Source: Centropus unirufus | Lineage: Eukaryota > Chordata > Aves > Cuculiformes > Centropidae | DNA length: 64,000 bases | NCBI GenBank assembly: GCA_013397695.1 | Contig: VYZI01000236.1 | Span: 147,547-211,546 of the forward strand | Direction of reading: 5' to 3' | Shown here: piece after piece, positions 10,099-23,083 of the stretch | Position numbering within the stretch: position 1 is the first letter of the stretch | Layout: every line of letters begins with the position of its first letter | The notes under the pieces: generated by a model | Databases searched by the model: none | What the model was told of the DNA's origin: nothing | The model's input: the letters and a program-made list of their open reading frames with translations, nothing else | Translations under genes and position numbers: made by a program

Positions 10099-11849
10099 GT
10101 AGATGGGTTGTTTGTTATGAGGAGTGTGTTATCTTTAAACCAAATCATTCAGAGTTGGGAAATTGGAGATATAGGTCTAGGCTTGCCTAAATTTTTGGAT
10201 GCTTCACTTACTACTGTATAAAGAAATTATAATGAAAATAAATATTTTATTCCTTGTTATTATATCCTGGTTTTCATATCTCAATCTTCAAAGTGTTTAA
10301 CAAAATAATATTCACTTAAGTGGCTGATTTGGAAAGGAAAATAATAGTCTTAGTAAGCTGTTATGTAAGCACAAATGCAGTTGTACTTGGTCCAAGAAAC
10401 ATTCTTATGGCATTGTATTGAGTTCATTGCCAGTTACAAAGAAATGTAAACTAGATGAGCTTGTTTCTCTGAGGTAATTTTTCATTCGGAGAGAATCTCT
10501 CAAAATAACTACCCTGGTGGAGGCTTTCAGTGACAAGTGCCAAGTGATAAATGTCTCTCCATCTGCACCACCTCAAGCCTTTTCTCTCCTATGAGCAGCC
10601 CCTCTGTTGAGCTTCAGAGGTTCCCAAGAGCAGTGCTGGTCATGTACATTTTTGTGATATATATTTTCAACCTACTGCTTGGTTTCCATGTACTGAGAAA
10701 GTTAGAGTGGGAGGAGAGCCTCTACAAAATTGTTTTGAGGTGAAATGAGTCCATAATTTCTTTTAGTGCTTTAGTGCTTTAGTTCTCTTAAATTGTCAAT
10801 TATACTTGCTTAAATGAATTGGTAGGTTTTACTGCAGTACACCCCTTTTTGAATTAAGGTAGGATGGAGCAAGCAATGTTGTATGTCTATTAAGTTGCCA
10901 TGAATAAGGATACAACCTATATCAATCGAAGACAAATTAATGATAAACTAATCTACTAATGTTGTAAAACAATACTATAAACTTACTAAGACAGGATTGT
11001 GTTTCACAATCCTCATATGGAAATTAGTTTAACATTTTTTCAAAGGTTAATTTTGGATAAAATTTCTGTATAATTTTACCCTTTTTTAATTTATGAGATG
11101 ATTATCCTCACAGTTGTGAGGGAATTTAAATAATTATTTACATATTTTACATATTTCACATTATGAGATCATCAGGGAAGGAAAATCAGGATTTTTAACT
11201 GCGATACATTTAAAATCTGAATAGAGCTTCTGGTAAAGTAAGTATCTTAAAAATCAACCTTTTTTCTCAGGTTTCTCCATAAGGCTATAGTTCATTCTTA
11301 TTTTGGGGGATATTTGAAATATACTAGCTCCTAATATTTGTTCATTCAATGAATAGTGAAAAAAATAAAAAAGAGAAGAAATTTCTGTTCCATACTGTTC
11401 TGACCTCCTGGTTGTTATCCTACAAACAGTTATGATTTCTGTCTCCCACAAGATGGCAGAATCATTCATCTATTTAAAGAATGTAGGAAAAAAAAATCTC
11501 TGCTTTTTGTATGTGTGGGAGATGAAATGAAATTAATGCATTTAGGTGTGCTGTGAGATTCCTAATGTTTTGACCACAGGACTAATCTGTGTACAAATAA
11601 CAACCACTTTTCTCTTTGTAGTATGTGTTATAACTTCTTATTCTTGAACTGACCATTTCAATAGTTCATTATACAGTGTGATCGTGAGAAAATGGGGAAT
11701 GACAAGATCTACAATTTTATTTGCTTTCATTGCGCTATCAGACGTAACAAGAGGGCCAGGCATTTTGATACTGACCTGAGAGTGAGGGAGCTGCTCTTCT
11801 TAAACTGCACTCAGAATTAAAATATATTTCTGTTGCTTTGTTTTTAAAG
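10099..11849. other. Probable intron where the rest of the PDZ is expected
   Basis: I searched by eye for an exon starting with codons for VNG or VDG and a His-containing helix, and found none in any plus-strand frame with usable splice sites. Short direct repeats (TAGTGCTT at 10764-10781) and AT-rich DNA fill the interval. Confidence 0.5.
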
Positions 11850-11945
11850 GCATCCCTTGTTTCAGAACCTCATGCCCTTGATGCCGGCACTGCAGAAGCT
11901 TCATCCAAGGGCAGCCCTTTCCCAGCAGTAAACCATGTCATAACA
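11850..11945 (+). CDS. Exon after the PDZ in the Scribble/LAP-like gene
   Basis: The acceptor TGTTGCTTTGTTTTTAAAG and donor ATAACA|GTAAGT bound 32 codons in phase 0/0, reading ASLVSEPHALDAGTAEASSK, then GSPFPAVNHVIT. The first part (ASLVSEPH, then a helix-like ALDAGTAEA) could stand for the final PDZ helix, where a histidine normally sits, but the alignment is loose and the VNG turn is absent. The last part joins smoothly to the terminal exon (NHVIT then IPRIILTRPS). A second possible acceptor (CCTTGTTTCAG) lies 17 to 20 bases into the exon but would shift the phase. Confidence 0.55.
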
Positions 11946-14900
11946 GTAAGTAAGATAACCTCAATTAATAACAAATCAGACTTAACTATGTACTTCTTCT
12001 TGTCTGTCATTAATGCTAGGAAGGTTGGTAAACACTGGCACAAAACTCGCGGTGGCCGTGTAAAAGAAGAACACGTGTCAGAGATTGGTGCCCCCACCTT
12101 GCATGTACTTGGCTGTCACTGCAGCCGGGAAGTGGCTTCTGGAGGACATCAGCTCTTGGTTAAATGTTTAAATGTTTACTGTTGTTGGGACTCCCTCCCT
12201 AGTTAAGGGAAGGAGCAATATCTTCAGGGTGCCTCTTTTAGGAGGGAGGTGTTGAGCTGCTACTTAGAAGCGACCAAGTTTATTTTTTGACTGGAGGGGA
12301 GCTTGCATAACGGGCTAAGACCGCATGTCCATATTTTAAGTGACTGATGTCAGCCAAGATTAAGCTTAGCGCACACATCACAGAAGGAAATGACTGACCC
12401 TGTAGGGTGGATTTTAGAAATCTGGTCCATTTTTGTAAGCTTCTGTAAAAATATCAACTCCCTGAAGACCTACCCCAGTTGTGTTCATATGCCTGCACAC
12501 CTGAAATTGTGGCTCTACTAGGAAGAAACAATAAGATCAAGGTATCTGACTTATTAAAGTAAAAAAGCATCCTACTTATATTAAACCTGTAGTACCAGGA
12601 AGAAACAAATGCCAGAGAAATGCTTTGTGTGATTTTTTTTCTAGTTGGAAATGTTTCCAACTTTTACTTTTTTTTATGTTTTATCTGGCTCTACTTGGTA
12701 GCTGCTTCTTATGGTCTTAAATCTGCATTGCAGGAAGCACAAGGGTTCCTTTTGGAGGAGCCACTGTTGAAAGGGCCTGGTTCCATTGCAGTAGTACCTG
12801 ACTTTTAGTGTTTTCAGCCAGTAAGAGAAAATGAGTATTTTTTTACGTTGTATACCTCTTGGAAAATGTTGCCTCCAGCTGAAATTCTTTAGCTGCAAAG
12901 GGAGGAGGTGGCATATTGGACCAAGCTACTTACCTTAGAGCAGGATGCACAGAGGGAGTTGATGAAAAGATGTTTCAGATATTAAAAGTAGCCAGGGTGC
13001 AAGTTCTTTGGGGCGAAAGGAAATTGTATTTCTGTTTTGGGTTGGGGTTTATTTTTTGTGAAATTCTTTGGCTGTAGCATATTGTGTATGTTATTGCCTC
13101 TGACAGTCTTGGGGATTAAGAACTTTTGAGGAGCATCCTGCTGACTCAGGAATGGGTCAGTATATTGTCTGCTCTCACTTTGGGTTTCCTCTAGTGAAGT
13201 TCCTTAGTAACTGTCTTATCGGAAAACCATTTACAGCCTGGCTTTTTACAGTGCACATGTTTTGCACGTTCAGATAAGCAGATGGCAGTAGGACATTAAT
13301 GCAGAATCTTCTTTGCTAGGAATTTGGGAAGGTTTCTTTCCTTCAAATTTTTGACTAAGTTTCAAGAGAAGATGGGTGCATCTACATCCGGGGAGAGAAG
13401 AAAAGTGTAGTGGCTAAGAGGCCAAGGGCTATGGTTATTCTTCCTGCAAAACTGAATTTTGCGCTGAATGCTGCCCATCTCCCTCTTCTCCATGTCATCA
13501 CTTCTTCCTGCCCTCCAGCAGAGACTGTTTTCATCATTTTATTTATATAGAATTTTAATAAATATCCTCTTTGCATGTGCTGTCTGTGATAACATTTGCC
13601 TCTAACTTGCCAGCAATAGCCCTCTAGCTGTCTCTTGCCATCACCTATCCTGCCCCTGAGCCTAGCATTCTGAGGTTACAAAGGGCTCTGCTGCTGTCAG
13701 ATTCAGATTTCCTCTGTTCTCCATGGGGCTGATTGCTCTAACTTCTTCTAAAAGGCTCTTTTAAATTGTTAACTCATCCAGCCAAACTCAATTTCAAATT
13801 CTTTCAGCCAGCTTTGAGATTTCATAACTGTGTCAATGATCAGTAATTAATTGGACAGGAAATGTAAAGTTCTTTCCCTCTGAGTCATTGTTTTGCAAAG
13901 GAAAAATGAGGATTAGCCTTGGTTTTATTTGATTGAAATGTAGAGGCTCCAGAACCTTAATTTCAATTAGATACTTATTTTACCTACCATATTTTATAGT
14001 CTTGTCTCAGTTTTGCTAAACACACCACAAAAATATGGACTCTGCTTATTTTACTTTAATACTTATTTACAAAAATATATTTTAATTGAACTTACACTGA
14101 ATCTTTGGATTTTAAAATGGTAGTCTTAGAATAGAGTATCTGTGCAAAGGTGTGCAACAAAATATATCCCATTAGAACCACAACTGATATAGCTATCTAC
14201 ATGCAGATTGTATATAATATGTTGCATATCTAACTACAAGTTAAAAAAAATCAGTGATGCAACGGTTGCGATGCGGTCTTTGACAGTAGAAACTTTAACT
14301 TGAATTCTGGAGTCTTTATTTCAAGTTCTCTATTATTTTGTCTGCTACCCTCTGCTCCTTATCAAAGAGGGATACTCATCCTCTCAAGCATAGAACCAAT
14401 TGCGTATTCTTTCTTCATCAAAAATATTTTCATTCAAGATCTGACTGAAATTCCTAATGGATTTTACCTGACTGAATAGAGAGTATTGGCAGGTTTCAGC
14501 ATCTCCTGTTCATGCTGTGCATCATCGTGTCATCCTCTTTGATCTATTTTGGGGCTATTGATGGCTTAAGTATATTTGACACTTCGTAATTAATATAAAA
14601 TCTTTTAACTATTTTAATCTAGTATCTCACTTTAATTCTTAGCATATGATTTTCATTAATTGTATGCCATTGCCATGGGAATTTCCTCAATTTAACTTTT
14701 TCATAAAATTCACCAGGTGTACAACTGTCACTGACAAGGATTTTCAAGGAAGTTTAAAGTAAGGGTTATCAATTAAAAGAGATTGTGTAGAAGGAATTTA
14801 CAGCATTGAAAAAACCTGAAGAACTTTTCCAAGCTAGAAAAGCCAAATGATTTTGTTGCTACGTTAAAAACACAGAGATATAAAATGTTAATAAAAATAT

Positions 14901-15675
14901 GGCAGAGCCTCTAATGCATATCAAAGTGAGATGCTTCTGTGGCTGCAGAAAGTGAATAAGGATATACTGTGCTCCCAAAATGTGGGTTGCTGGTTTTCTG
15001 CCTTTCTCCCATGTTGTTTAGATGCAAGTCATGAGAAACCTTGCATGGATGACTGTCACAGCAGTTCTATCTTCATTTCCAGCTGGTATAGAATTTTCAG
15101 GAAAAATTCTTGACGCACTTATACAAGTTAAAATCTTTGGAAAAACCCCATTCTTTATGCATCTGAGCAGGTTGGTTCGAGCCACAACAGAAAACTCTAA
15201 TTGTGCAACTTAAATATAATAAAATGTCTTGTTCCTTTAGTCATTGTCGTCTTCTCAATTTTAAAAGCAAAACCAGTAGAATGCTGAGGTCAAAGAAGCA
15301 CTATAAAAGATAACTAAAGTTTGATTCTGAATGTCCCTATCATCATCAAAAGCACATTTCTTCTAAAACTCCTGTCAAACAATAAAGACCTTAGACCTTG
15401 CTCAAAGTGTTTGACTTGTTCCCATAGCACCATATGACCTAATATTTCAGTCTTAAGTGTTTTGTGAAGAACAGTTTTATCTTTTCTCCAAAATATTGTC
15501 ATGACTGTTAATCATGTCAGGTAAGGATGCTGGTATTTCAATGTTTCTTTTTTTAATTATTCTAATAAGGTAATTTAGCTTTAAAAGTCAATAATCACAA
15601 TGCACGTTTATACATTCTGGAATAGAATCCCATGTAGAGCCTTGTTGGCTTAGCTAATCTTATACTGATTGTGTC
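11946..15675. other. Start of a long final intron
   Basis: This is AT-rich DNA without recognised repeats. A possible exon at about 12735-12790 (acceptor CATTGCAG, translation beginning EAQGFLLEEPLLKGPG) would keep phase 0, but only a poor donor (GCA|GTAGTA) is available. It is noted and not called. Confidence 0.45.
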
Positions 15676-16505
15676 AGAATCATAGAATGGTTTGGATTGG
15701 GAGGGATGTTAATGATCACACAGTTCCAACTTCCCTGCCACCGGCAGGGTCACCTCCCAGCAGACCAGGCTGCTCAAGGCCCCATCCAATCTGGCCATGA
15801 ACACTTCCAGGGAGGGGTGTATCCACCGCTTCCCTGGGCAAACTGTGCCAGGGCCTCCCCACCCTCATCATGAAGATTTTCTTCCTAAAATCTAGTCTAA
15901 ATCTCCCCTTCTCCAATTTGTAACCATTGCCCTTCATCCTGTCACTCCAAGCCCTTGAAAATAGTCCCTCCCCAGCTTTCTTGTAGCCCCCTTCAGGTAC
16001 TGCAAGGCCACTCTAAGGTTTTCCCAGAGTCTGCTCTTCTCCAAGCTGAGCAACTCCAAATCTCTCAGCTTGTCCTCACAGCAGAGGTATGGCAGCTCTT
16101 GGAACATCTTTGTAGCCCCCCTTCTAGTTCCAACAGCTCCATCTCCTTCTTATGTTGGGGATTCCAGAACTGGACACAGGATTCCAGGTGGGGTCTCACA
16201 AGACCATAGCAGAGGGGCAGAATTCTCTCCCTCACTCTACTGGCCGCACTACTTCGGATGCATCCCAGGACAAGGTTGGCCTTCTGGGCTGCAAGCACAC
16301 ATTGTTGGCTCATGTCGAGCTTCTTATCAATGGGCACCCCCAAGTTCTTCTCCACAGGGCTGCTCTTAATCACGTCATCCCCATCCTGTATTGAAACCGC
16401 AGATTGCCTGACCCAGGTGTAGGACCTTGCATTTGGCTTTGTTGGACTTGCACTTGCCCTCATGAAGTTCACACATCCCTACTTCTCCAACTTGTCCAGG
16501 TATGA
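15676..16505 (-). mobile_element. CR1 LINE, 5'-truncated, with ORF2 C-terminus
   Basis: The plus strand opens with AGAATCATAGAATGGTTTGG and the classic CR1 text through 15800 (TTCCAACTTCCCTGCCACCG), which is the reverse complement of an avian CR1 3' end, so the element lies on the minus strand. The minus frame 16472-16065 still reads the end of the CR1 reverse-transcriptase protein: KNLGVPIDKKLDMSQQCVLA, the CIRSSAASRVRERILPLCYG segment, and LVRPHLESCVQFWNPQHKK. The upstream part is cut off at about 16.5 kb. It sits inside the long final intron of the PDZ gene. The element is inactive because most of ORF2 and all of ORF1 are missing. Confidence 0.93.
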
Positions 16506-19500
16506 GCTTCAGGAGAGTATAAACATCCATCTGCCATGCAATCTCCTTCTCTATTTTAGCCAGCGGTTTGATTCTACTTTTATCTAAGTAACGGAGTACT
16601 TCTGACACAGGATGAAAGATAAGTGTGTGGTGCAGGCACTGTATTGACCTCCATAGTGTAGTGGGTAGGGAACTTATTTTGTGAATTTGGGATTAAGTTG
16701 CTGCTCCAAACAAATCCTTCTGTTTGTACACTATGTCTTTGTTCTTTCCTTCCTTTTAAGTAGTTTTCTTATAGGACTGAGTCATAAATGACTCACTTCA
16801 GGCGTAAAATTTTGCAGAGCTTGTAATTAACAGTACTAAATAGGAAAAACCTTTCAAAAAGAAAAGTAAATTATTGACCTTTTCAAGATAGCATATTCAA
16901 ATATCTCAAAGTTAAAAAATCTGCAAAGTAAACCAATTATATGGCAGACAATATAAACAATGCAGACAATATAAGAATAAAGGGAAAAAAGAGACAAGTA
17001 GGCTTAAGCAGGACACATGGAATCATGCTGTAGAACCTGGCATACCTTTTAAGAATAAAAGAGGATTTTTATTTGAATAACCATATTGACACAAGTGATC
17101 AGCAATGTCTCCCCTTGTGAAAGACATCTTTGAGTGTGGGATTTCATCAAAGGAGAAGGCTGTTCAGACATGACTGCTGCATTTCTCAGGAGTGAGGAGC
17201 TCCTCACTGGTGTGGGGAGTCAAAGGATTGGTAACTTGGTTTGTAGGTACCACTAATGGGAGTGGAATCACATAAGTCTCCTAATTCTTTAATATTTTAA
17301 TAACATCAGGCCATGAATGATTATAAAGAAAGCACTTAAATGAAAATCTGTATACCAGGTTCCAGTGTCACAAATGCCACTATCAAGTGGTACATTAGAA
17401 GATATAAGAAATGGAACAAAGACCGTTTTCATATGCAGCTTGAAGCATAAAAAAGACTTTTGTGTCCAAGGGCATTGCAGATATGGCACAATAGACATTG
17501 ATCTTTCATTTTTTTGTCTGTTGCAAAATGCAATGGTGAGTTTATTGAACGCAACTTTCGTTGCCTTTTGCACATCCCTTGGGAGGCACTGAACTGCCAG
17601 ATAGGAAGTACAGAAAGGAGCTTCGCTCCAAATGTGACATGCAGAAATGATATATATGCTGCACACTGAGAGACATCTTGAAAAACATTCAAGGCATATT
17701 GTTGTTATCCCACTAAGAAGAGGAGAAAATGGCTAGTTTTAAACCTGACCTCTAAAAGGTATCAATCTCTAGAAAATTCCCACAGAGGAGATTTTAGGGA
17801 AAAGCACCTGGAGCATCTCATTTGGTGCATCTAACCTCCAGTAACACTGGTCAAAATATTCCCGATAGCATGCAACTTGAAGGGAAGCTGCATTGTTGCC
17901 TCGATGGGGTTTGCAGATCTGTACAGTTTTGTATATGTGGCTGCACGTTAGGTGGTTTTTGCTGCCTGGCTGTGCCCCTTCCTGCCCTCTCTTGCCCCAA
18001 CCTCCTTCCCCACAGCACCTTGTCACCTGGTGGTGAGGTTGCTTATGGGTAGTGAGATCACAAGGAATTAATTAGACCTCTTTCTCCCTCTTTGGTTGTT
18101 TCCTGTATGTATTCTTTTGGGAAGAAGGCTGCTTTTGTTCTTAGTCTCTGCCTTCAGGAGCAAAGCATCACATCACCTTAATTGAGAAAGCCAGCAGATG
18201 CCAGTTTTGTCTGAACTGTGCAGCTCTTGATCAGCGCCTTCTTTGCTGTTCTTGTTGGATACCTTTTGGCATCTTCTTTTTAAAACTGTTGTTTAAAAAT
18301 CCGGCTGTGTAACATTTTTTAGTTATGACTAAACACCCTTCTTCACTCCAAATTTGATTTAGGCAGTTTCTTTTATGAATAGAGTCATTATCAAATACAA
18401 CCTTTTGCATCTAGCAAAGACGTGTTTTCATTTACAGCAAGAAGCCTGAATTTCCTATTGTTCAAGTTTAAAATACTATTTTCATCACCAGTGATGACAC
18501 AAAGGTAAAATTGAAATGTTATTAAATCATAACATTATTCATGAGTTTTATGCAAATCCCTGCAATTGCTCTCAACTGCATAGAATATTTTTTCCGCACT
18601 GTTTCCACCAGCTGAAGGGTACCAGCCTTAGCACTGGTGTCAGTGAAGATCAGCTGTTAAATCAAATTTAAAAAATATGTACTGTTAAGATATATGGAGT
18701 TCAACTAGGCAGGCTTCTCTGTTAGAGAGGGAATTTCTAGCTGGGGAATTTTTTCTTTAGAAAGTGATCTGTTTTAACTAGGGTTAAAATTATTTCTGTT
18801 TTTCTTCCAAAAAGCCAATCCAAATCCTTTTCCCCTGCCTCTTTTCTTTCAAATATGGGCCTTTCATGTGTCCTATCAGTTCCACATTCGTAGCCTCTCT
18901 CTCCAGCAGCTGGCCTTGCACTCAGCTGTGCTTTGCCTCGTCACCTTTCATGTGAAGCTTGGCCTTTAGCTGTGACTCTTGTCTTGAGAGCTTTCTTCTT
19001 CTGCTAAGATTGGAGTATGAACCTGTGAGGGGTGGGAGGTCAGGAGAAAGGGAAGGCTTATAAAAGAGAAAAAAAGATAATGGTGCTTGTTCTGTTTGGT
19101 TTTGTCTTTGTAAAGGCTATAAAAAGATACAATGAACTGTCCTTTATGGACTCTTCTGCAACCTTTTGGACAAACAATTTTCTTTTAATACAAGTGAAAA
19201 AGGAAAGCATATGTTAACGGCTAGAAGTTCAAGATTATTGGATGTTAACATGTTGGCATCTCATTTATCATCTTTTAAGAATGCTTACTTTCAGCTGAAG
19301 CATCATAGCTTGCTGTGGATTTCTTCCTATTTTGAAAGAACTTTTGCAGCCCACAATGCAATTGCTCGGGTTATTTAGATGGGTTTGTTTTCCTGGTTCT
19401 TGTAGTGTACTAGAAGTGCACAGACAATGTGTGTCTGTGCTGCAATTGAAGAGCTTCGACTCTCAATAGAGGGTGGCAACTTGATTAACTACATAATGTC

Positions 19501-19637
19501 TGAAATAATTTAATTTTTAACTATGCTTCATTTAGACAAAAATTTGGGTTTTTAGTGAATCTTTTTAGTGTCAAAAGTATCAATGTTTATGTTGAAAAAG
19601 TGTAAGAATGACACAAAGAAGATAGTGAAAGAAATTC
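16506..19637. other. Intronic DNA
   Basis: No supported gene or repeat is seen. Open frames near 17.4-17.7 kb occur on both strands and lack motifs or splice sites that fit the PDZ gene. Confidence 0.45.
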
Positions 19638-19695
19638 CCAGAATCACAGAATTACCAGGTTGGAAAAGAGCTATTTTGATAGCCTGGGATTCACT
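19638..19695 (-). mobile_element. CR1 LINE 3' tail fragment
   Basis: CCAGAATCACAGAATTACCAGG and the following TTGGAAAAGAG are the reverse complement of a CR1 3' end of an older subfamily type. Only about 50-60 bases are recognisable. Confidence 0.65.
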
Positions 19696-21314
19696 AGTAC
19701 TCTAGGCATTATTTTAATAATGAATGTATGGTGATGGAAAATAAGGAGGAGGAGTTAGTAATTTCAACAGAAATATTTCAAACAAGTTCAGACACTATTC
19801 AGTAAAACAATGGAATAACATAGAATCCTGGATAATCAGTACTCCTACACCAGGATCAACTTATTCTGAACAGTTTCTGATAGAAGATGGAAATTCCACA
19901 GCTTCCGACATTTTTTAGGCAAGCAACTGGAGCTCAGTTGCCCAAGTTGGAAAGGTTTTCCTTGTTTCTATCTTATGTGGAAGTCTTGCTCTGCCTGTAA
20001 TTGGCAGAGGAAATAGTTTGTTTCCTTTTTGCTGGGACAATATTTTGCACAGGAAATCTGTTATCCTGTCTTCCCTCAGTCATGGTGCACCAGGAAATGT
20101 ACATTCGAATATCAATATGAAAGGCTCCAAGAACAAAACTTGCCTATTTAATAGGGTGAGGCTGCAGTCGATGAAGAGAAGCATGGAAATCTGAAAACAC
20201 AGGTGAAATAACCCTGGGATTCTGGGAAGAGAAGCACTGAATTTGAGAACAGGATTAAACACAAGATGATGCAGGTTTAGAGTGGTTGAGTTTCATTTTT
20301 TTTGTTTTGGGTTTTTTTTTAACAAACAAAACTGAAAGAGGAAAGGAACCTTTGTGTTTTTTCTAGGGCTAGGGTAAATGTGAAGGCAGTAATGGAGAGT
20401 GCTGGGTTCCTAGGGGATAGGTAGGTGAAGATGGAAAGAGTGCTGTTCTAATAACTGTGATACTTTTTTCTTAAATCCGTTTTGTGTTTGGTTTGTTTTT
20501 AGGTTATTTTTTTTTTCAAGAGATTAAATGATAAATCTTTATGCAAGAATAGAGAAAGTAGAGGCCTGACTCTTTTCACTTAGATTGTGGACAAATGCAT
20601 ACTCTATTACTTAATTGGGTTTGCTCTCAACTTGCACTTGCATAGGTGGCACAACCTACAAACAGGAATTGTTTTGTCATTGGTACCTATGAAACAGCCG
20701 TGAGGAAATTGGGGCTCCTCCACATCGTATCAGGGAGGTGGGCATGGAGCAGGGGGATTGGCCAAGGAGGAAGGAGCAGTGGCTTGTTTGGAAACACTGA
20801 ATTTAAGAGAGAGAGCGGGCAGAGAGATGTGCAGGAAGCATAGGGAGTAAGGATACAGCTGTGCTTGGACTGAAATATTTGATTTGCTGGAGAAACTCAG
20901 CAGTGTATTTCCAAATCAGTGTATGCTTGAGCTTTCATCTGCCTGGAGAGGATACAGAGGGCCTGCTGTAGATCAGAGCTGAGCCTGCTCTCCTCCTGGG
21001 ATTGCAGCTTTCCAGCCTTTGCAGCACTTCTGGGCTGAGGCACCATTCAGCCTTTGCTGTGGACAGTTGGTCATTTGGTGCTGGTTCCTCTGTATCTGCA
21101 GGAGCCTGGAAGGTTAGATGAAAGACTTTCCCCAACACCACTTATTTCACGAAAGCAGTTGATGCAGTTACTGTTGAAATGTTGGACGGGCATGAACTGG
21201 TGGGCAGGTGGTCATCTAATACAGGCCTGCTGGGGGTGTTGATAGGTGAGGCACACCGCTGGCTGGGAAGGGATGTCCTCCAGAGGCTCCACTGCTCCAC
21301 TGCAGCTTGGACTC

Positions 21315-21344
21315 AGCTTTGGTTCAAGCTTTGGTTCAAGCTTT
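21315..21344. repeat. 12-bp tandem duplication
   Basis: AGCTTTGGTTCA occurs twice in direct succession (21315-21326, 21327-21338), followed by a partial third copy AGCTTT. Confidence 0.85.
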
Positions 21345-21901
21345 CAGGCTGTGGGCATAGGAGAGAGTGTGTCATCAAGAAAATGACATAATCTTTCAGA
21401 AAAGCTGTGAAAGCCTAATCACAGCTTGCAGGGTATTTATTGAACTTGGGAAGATATGCGAAAGAGTGCTGTGCCAGAACTGAGCGTCCTGTGGGATTTG
21501 TTCCTCCAGCAGTATTGTTACAATCTCAGATTTTTGTTTCTTTCAGATATAGGCAACTAATTAAGAAATTTAAAAAAGGAGGACTCTTTTTTTTGGGGGG
21601 GGGAATAATTAAAATGAATAGTTATCTCCGAAAGACCCTTGTGTCGATACAAAATTCTGAATGTCAATGTTTGTGGGTGGTGGTGAAACGGAATAAGGCA
21701 CAAATATTTCATGTTACTAGTTGAAATCTTTAGAGTTATACCTCAACAACAGCTGGATTTTTTCTCTTGTTTCTCTTGTTTTACTTTCCATTTCATCAAT
21801 TAAATTCACTTTGGGATGGTAATACTTAGTCCCATCATAATATTTAAAAGATAGTATGCAAGAATCTGGCTCCAGAAGTCATTAAATGTTTGAGGAAAAG
21901 C

Positions 21902-21941
21902 TTTTTTTTTTTTTTTTTAGAGAATTTGATTTGATTTGATT
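21902..21941. repeat. Poly(T) tract with ATTTG tandem repeat
   Basis: A run of about 18 T is followed by AGAGAA and then three tandem units of TTTGA (TTTGATTTGATTTGATT). It could be a simple-sequence tract or the reverse of a retroposed poly(A) tail, but no retrocopy is recognised beside it. Confidence 0.6.
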
Positions 21942-23083
21942 CTTTGCAGTTGGTAACAGTGGGGAGTAGAAACCATGCTGATAGAGTATTTCAACAACTG
22001 ACATTTAAAATGGCTTAGGACTGTCCTTCAAAAGGAAAAAAGTACTGACAACTCCTCCTTCGTGATTGCTAATGCAATGCATGCCTTGTCTTGGTGAAAT
22101 ATGTGCTTGTGTCATTTCCTAAATAAAATAATGTACAGCTAAGAAATAATATATAAAAGATTGAATTGTGTGGTTTCAACATAAAATATCCTTATCAAGT
22201 GAGAATAAATGCAATAAATTAGGTGATAAATAAGAAAGTTTCTTGACAATTTTCACACTGCTGATAAGATGGAGATTTTATTTATTACACATTATTATAT
22301 TACCATCTTGTTAGCTATGCTGACTTACTGTTACATCTGTATTCGTTGTTAAACTAAATTCGTAAAAAGTAGAGTGACTTTGTACATCAGAAGTAAATTT
22401 GTAGTGATCTATTAGTTGATACAAACCATTACTCATGCATTATTCAGCTATACATAAAAAAATTGACATTCTTCTCTTTTCTCAGTTACAGCATTTAAAT
22501 TAATTTCAAAATATTACTATATAGTTCTCAAAGAACAATAAATTCTTGGCCAAAAAAATTATATGAATTAAATCCATATATGCCTATTTACTAACTACCA
22601 AATTTACACATTGATATTTTGTCTTAATATTTCCCTTAAATATATTTTGTCAGTAAAAAAGCCAAAATATGTAATTTTTCAAAGACTGATAATTTTGAAG
22701 CTTTATGGTTGTTAATTAATTCTTCATTGCTTTCAGGTGCATGAATGTAATGAATAATGAAGTTAAATAAAAGCAGGTGTATTTTTTTCATATTTACTTG
22801 TCTTTATTTTTTAAGGATCTTTTTATCTTCTTTTTTTTTTTCCTATGGAAGTTTTCTTTAAATCATGTAATGAGAGGAAAAGGCAATTTATCTCAGATTT
22901 TCTTTAATATCAATGCAATTCTTTGCCTAGAACAGTTCATACATCAAAAAGCCCTGCAGTGTTATGTCTCTTACTTGTTTTTCTCATCTCATGCTTCCCC
23001 TGTGCCTTTAAAGTATAGCTTTTAAACACTTCCCTTCTCTTAATCTGACTATTTTCTCTGCAATCTTTCACATCTTGCTGAAG

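Larger units (their letters stand above)
19696..23083. other. End of the long final intron
   Basis: It contains a 12-bp tandem duplication (AGCTTTGGTTCA, 21315-21344), a T8G9 run (21587-21603), an 18-base poly(T) tract (21902-21919) followed by ATTTG repeats, and very AT-rich sequence from 22.1 to 22.8 kb. No exon is supported. Confidence 0.5.

Noticed and set aside
10099..10221. Read-through of the PDZ exon to a stop at 10221
   Set aside because: After VDG the translation (LFVMRSVLSLNQIIQ...) no longer fits a PDZ and ends without a plausible C-terminus. Normal intron is more likely.
12735..12790. Possible phase-0 exon EAQGFLLEEPLLKGPG
   Set aside because: The acceptor is acceptable but the donor is poor, and the joint between exons 11850 and 23084 reads well without it.
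16065..16472. 135-codon minus frame as a host gene
   Set aside because: It is the C-terminal part of the CR1 reverse-transcriptase ORF and belongs to the mobile element.
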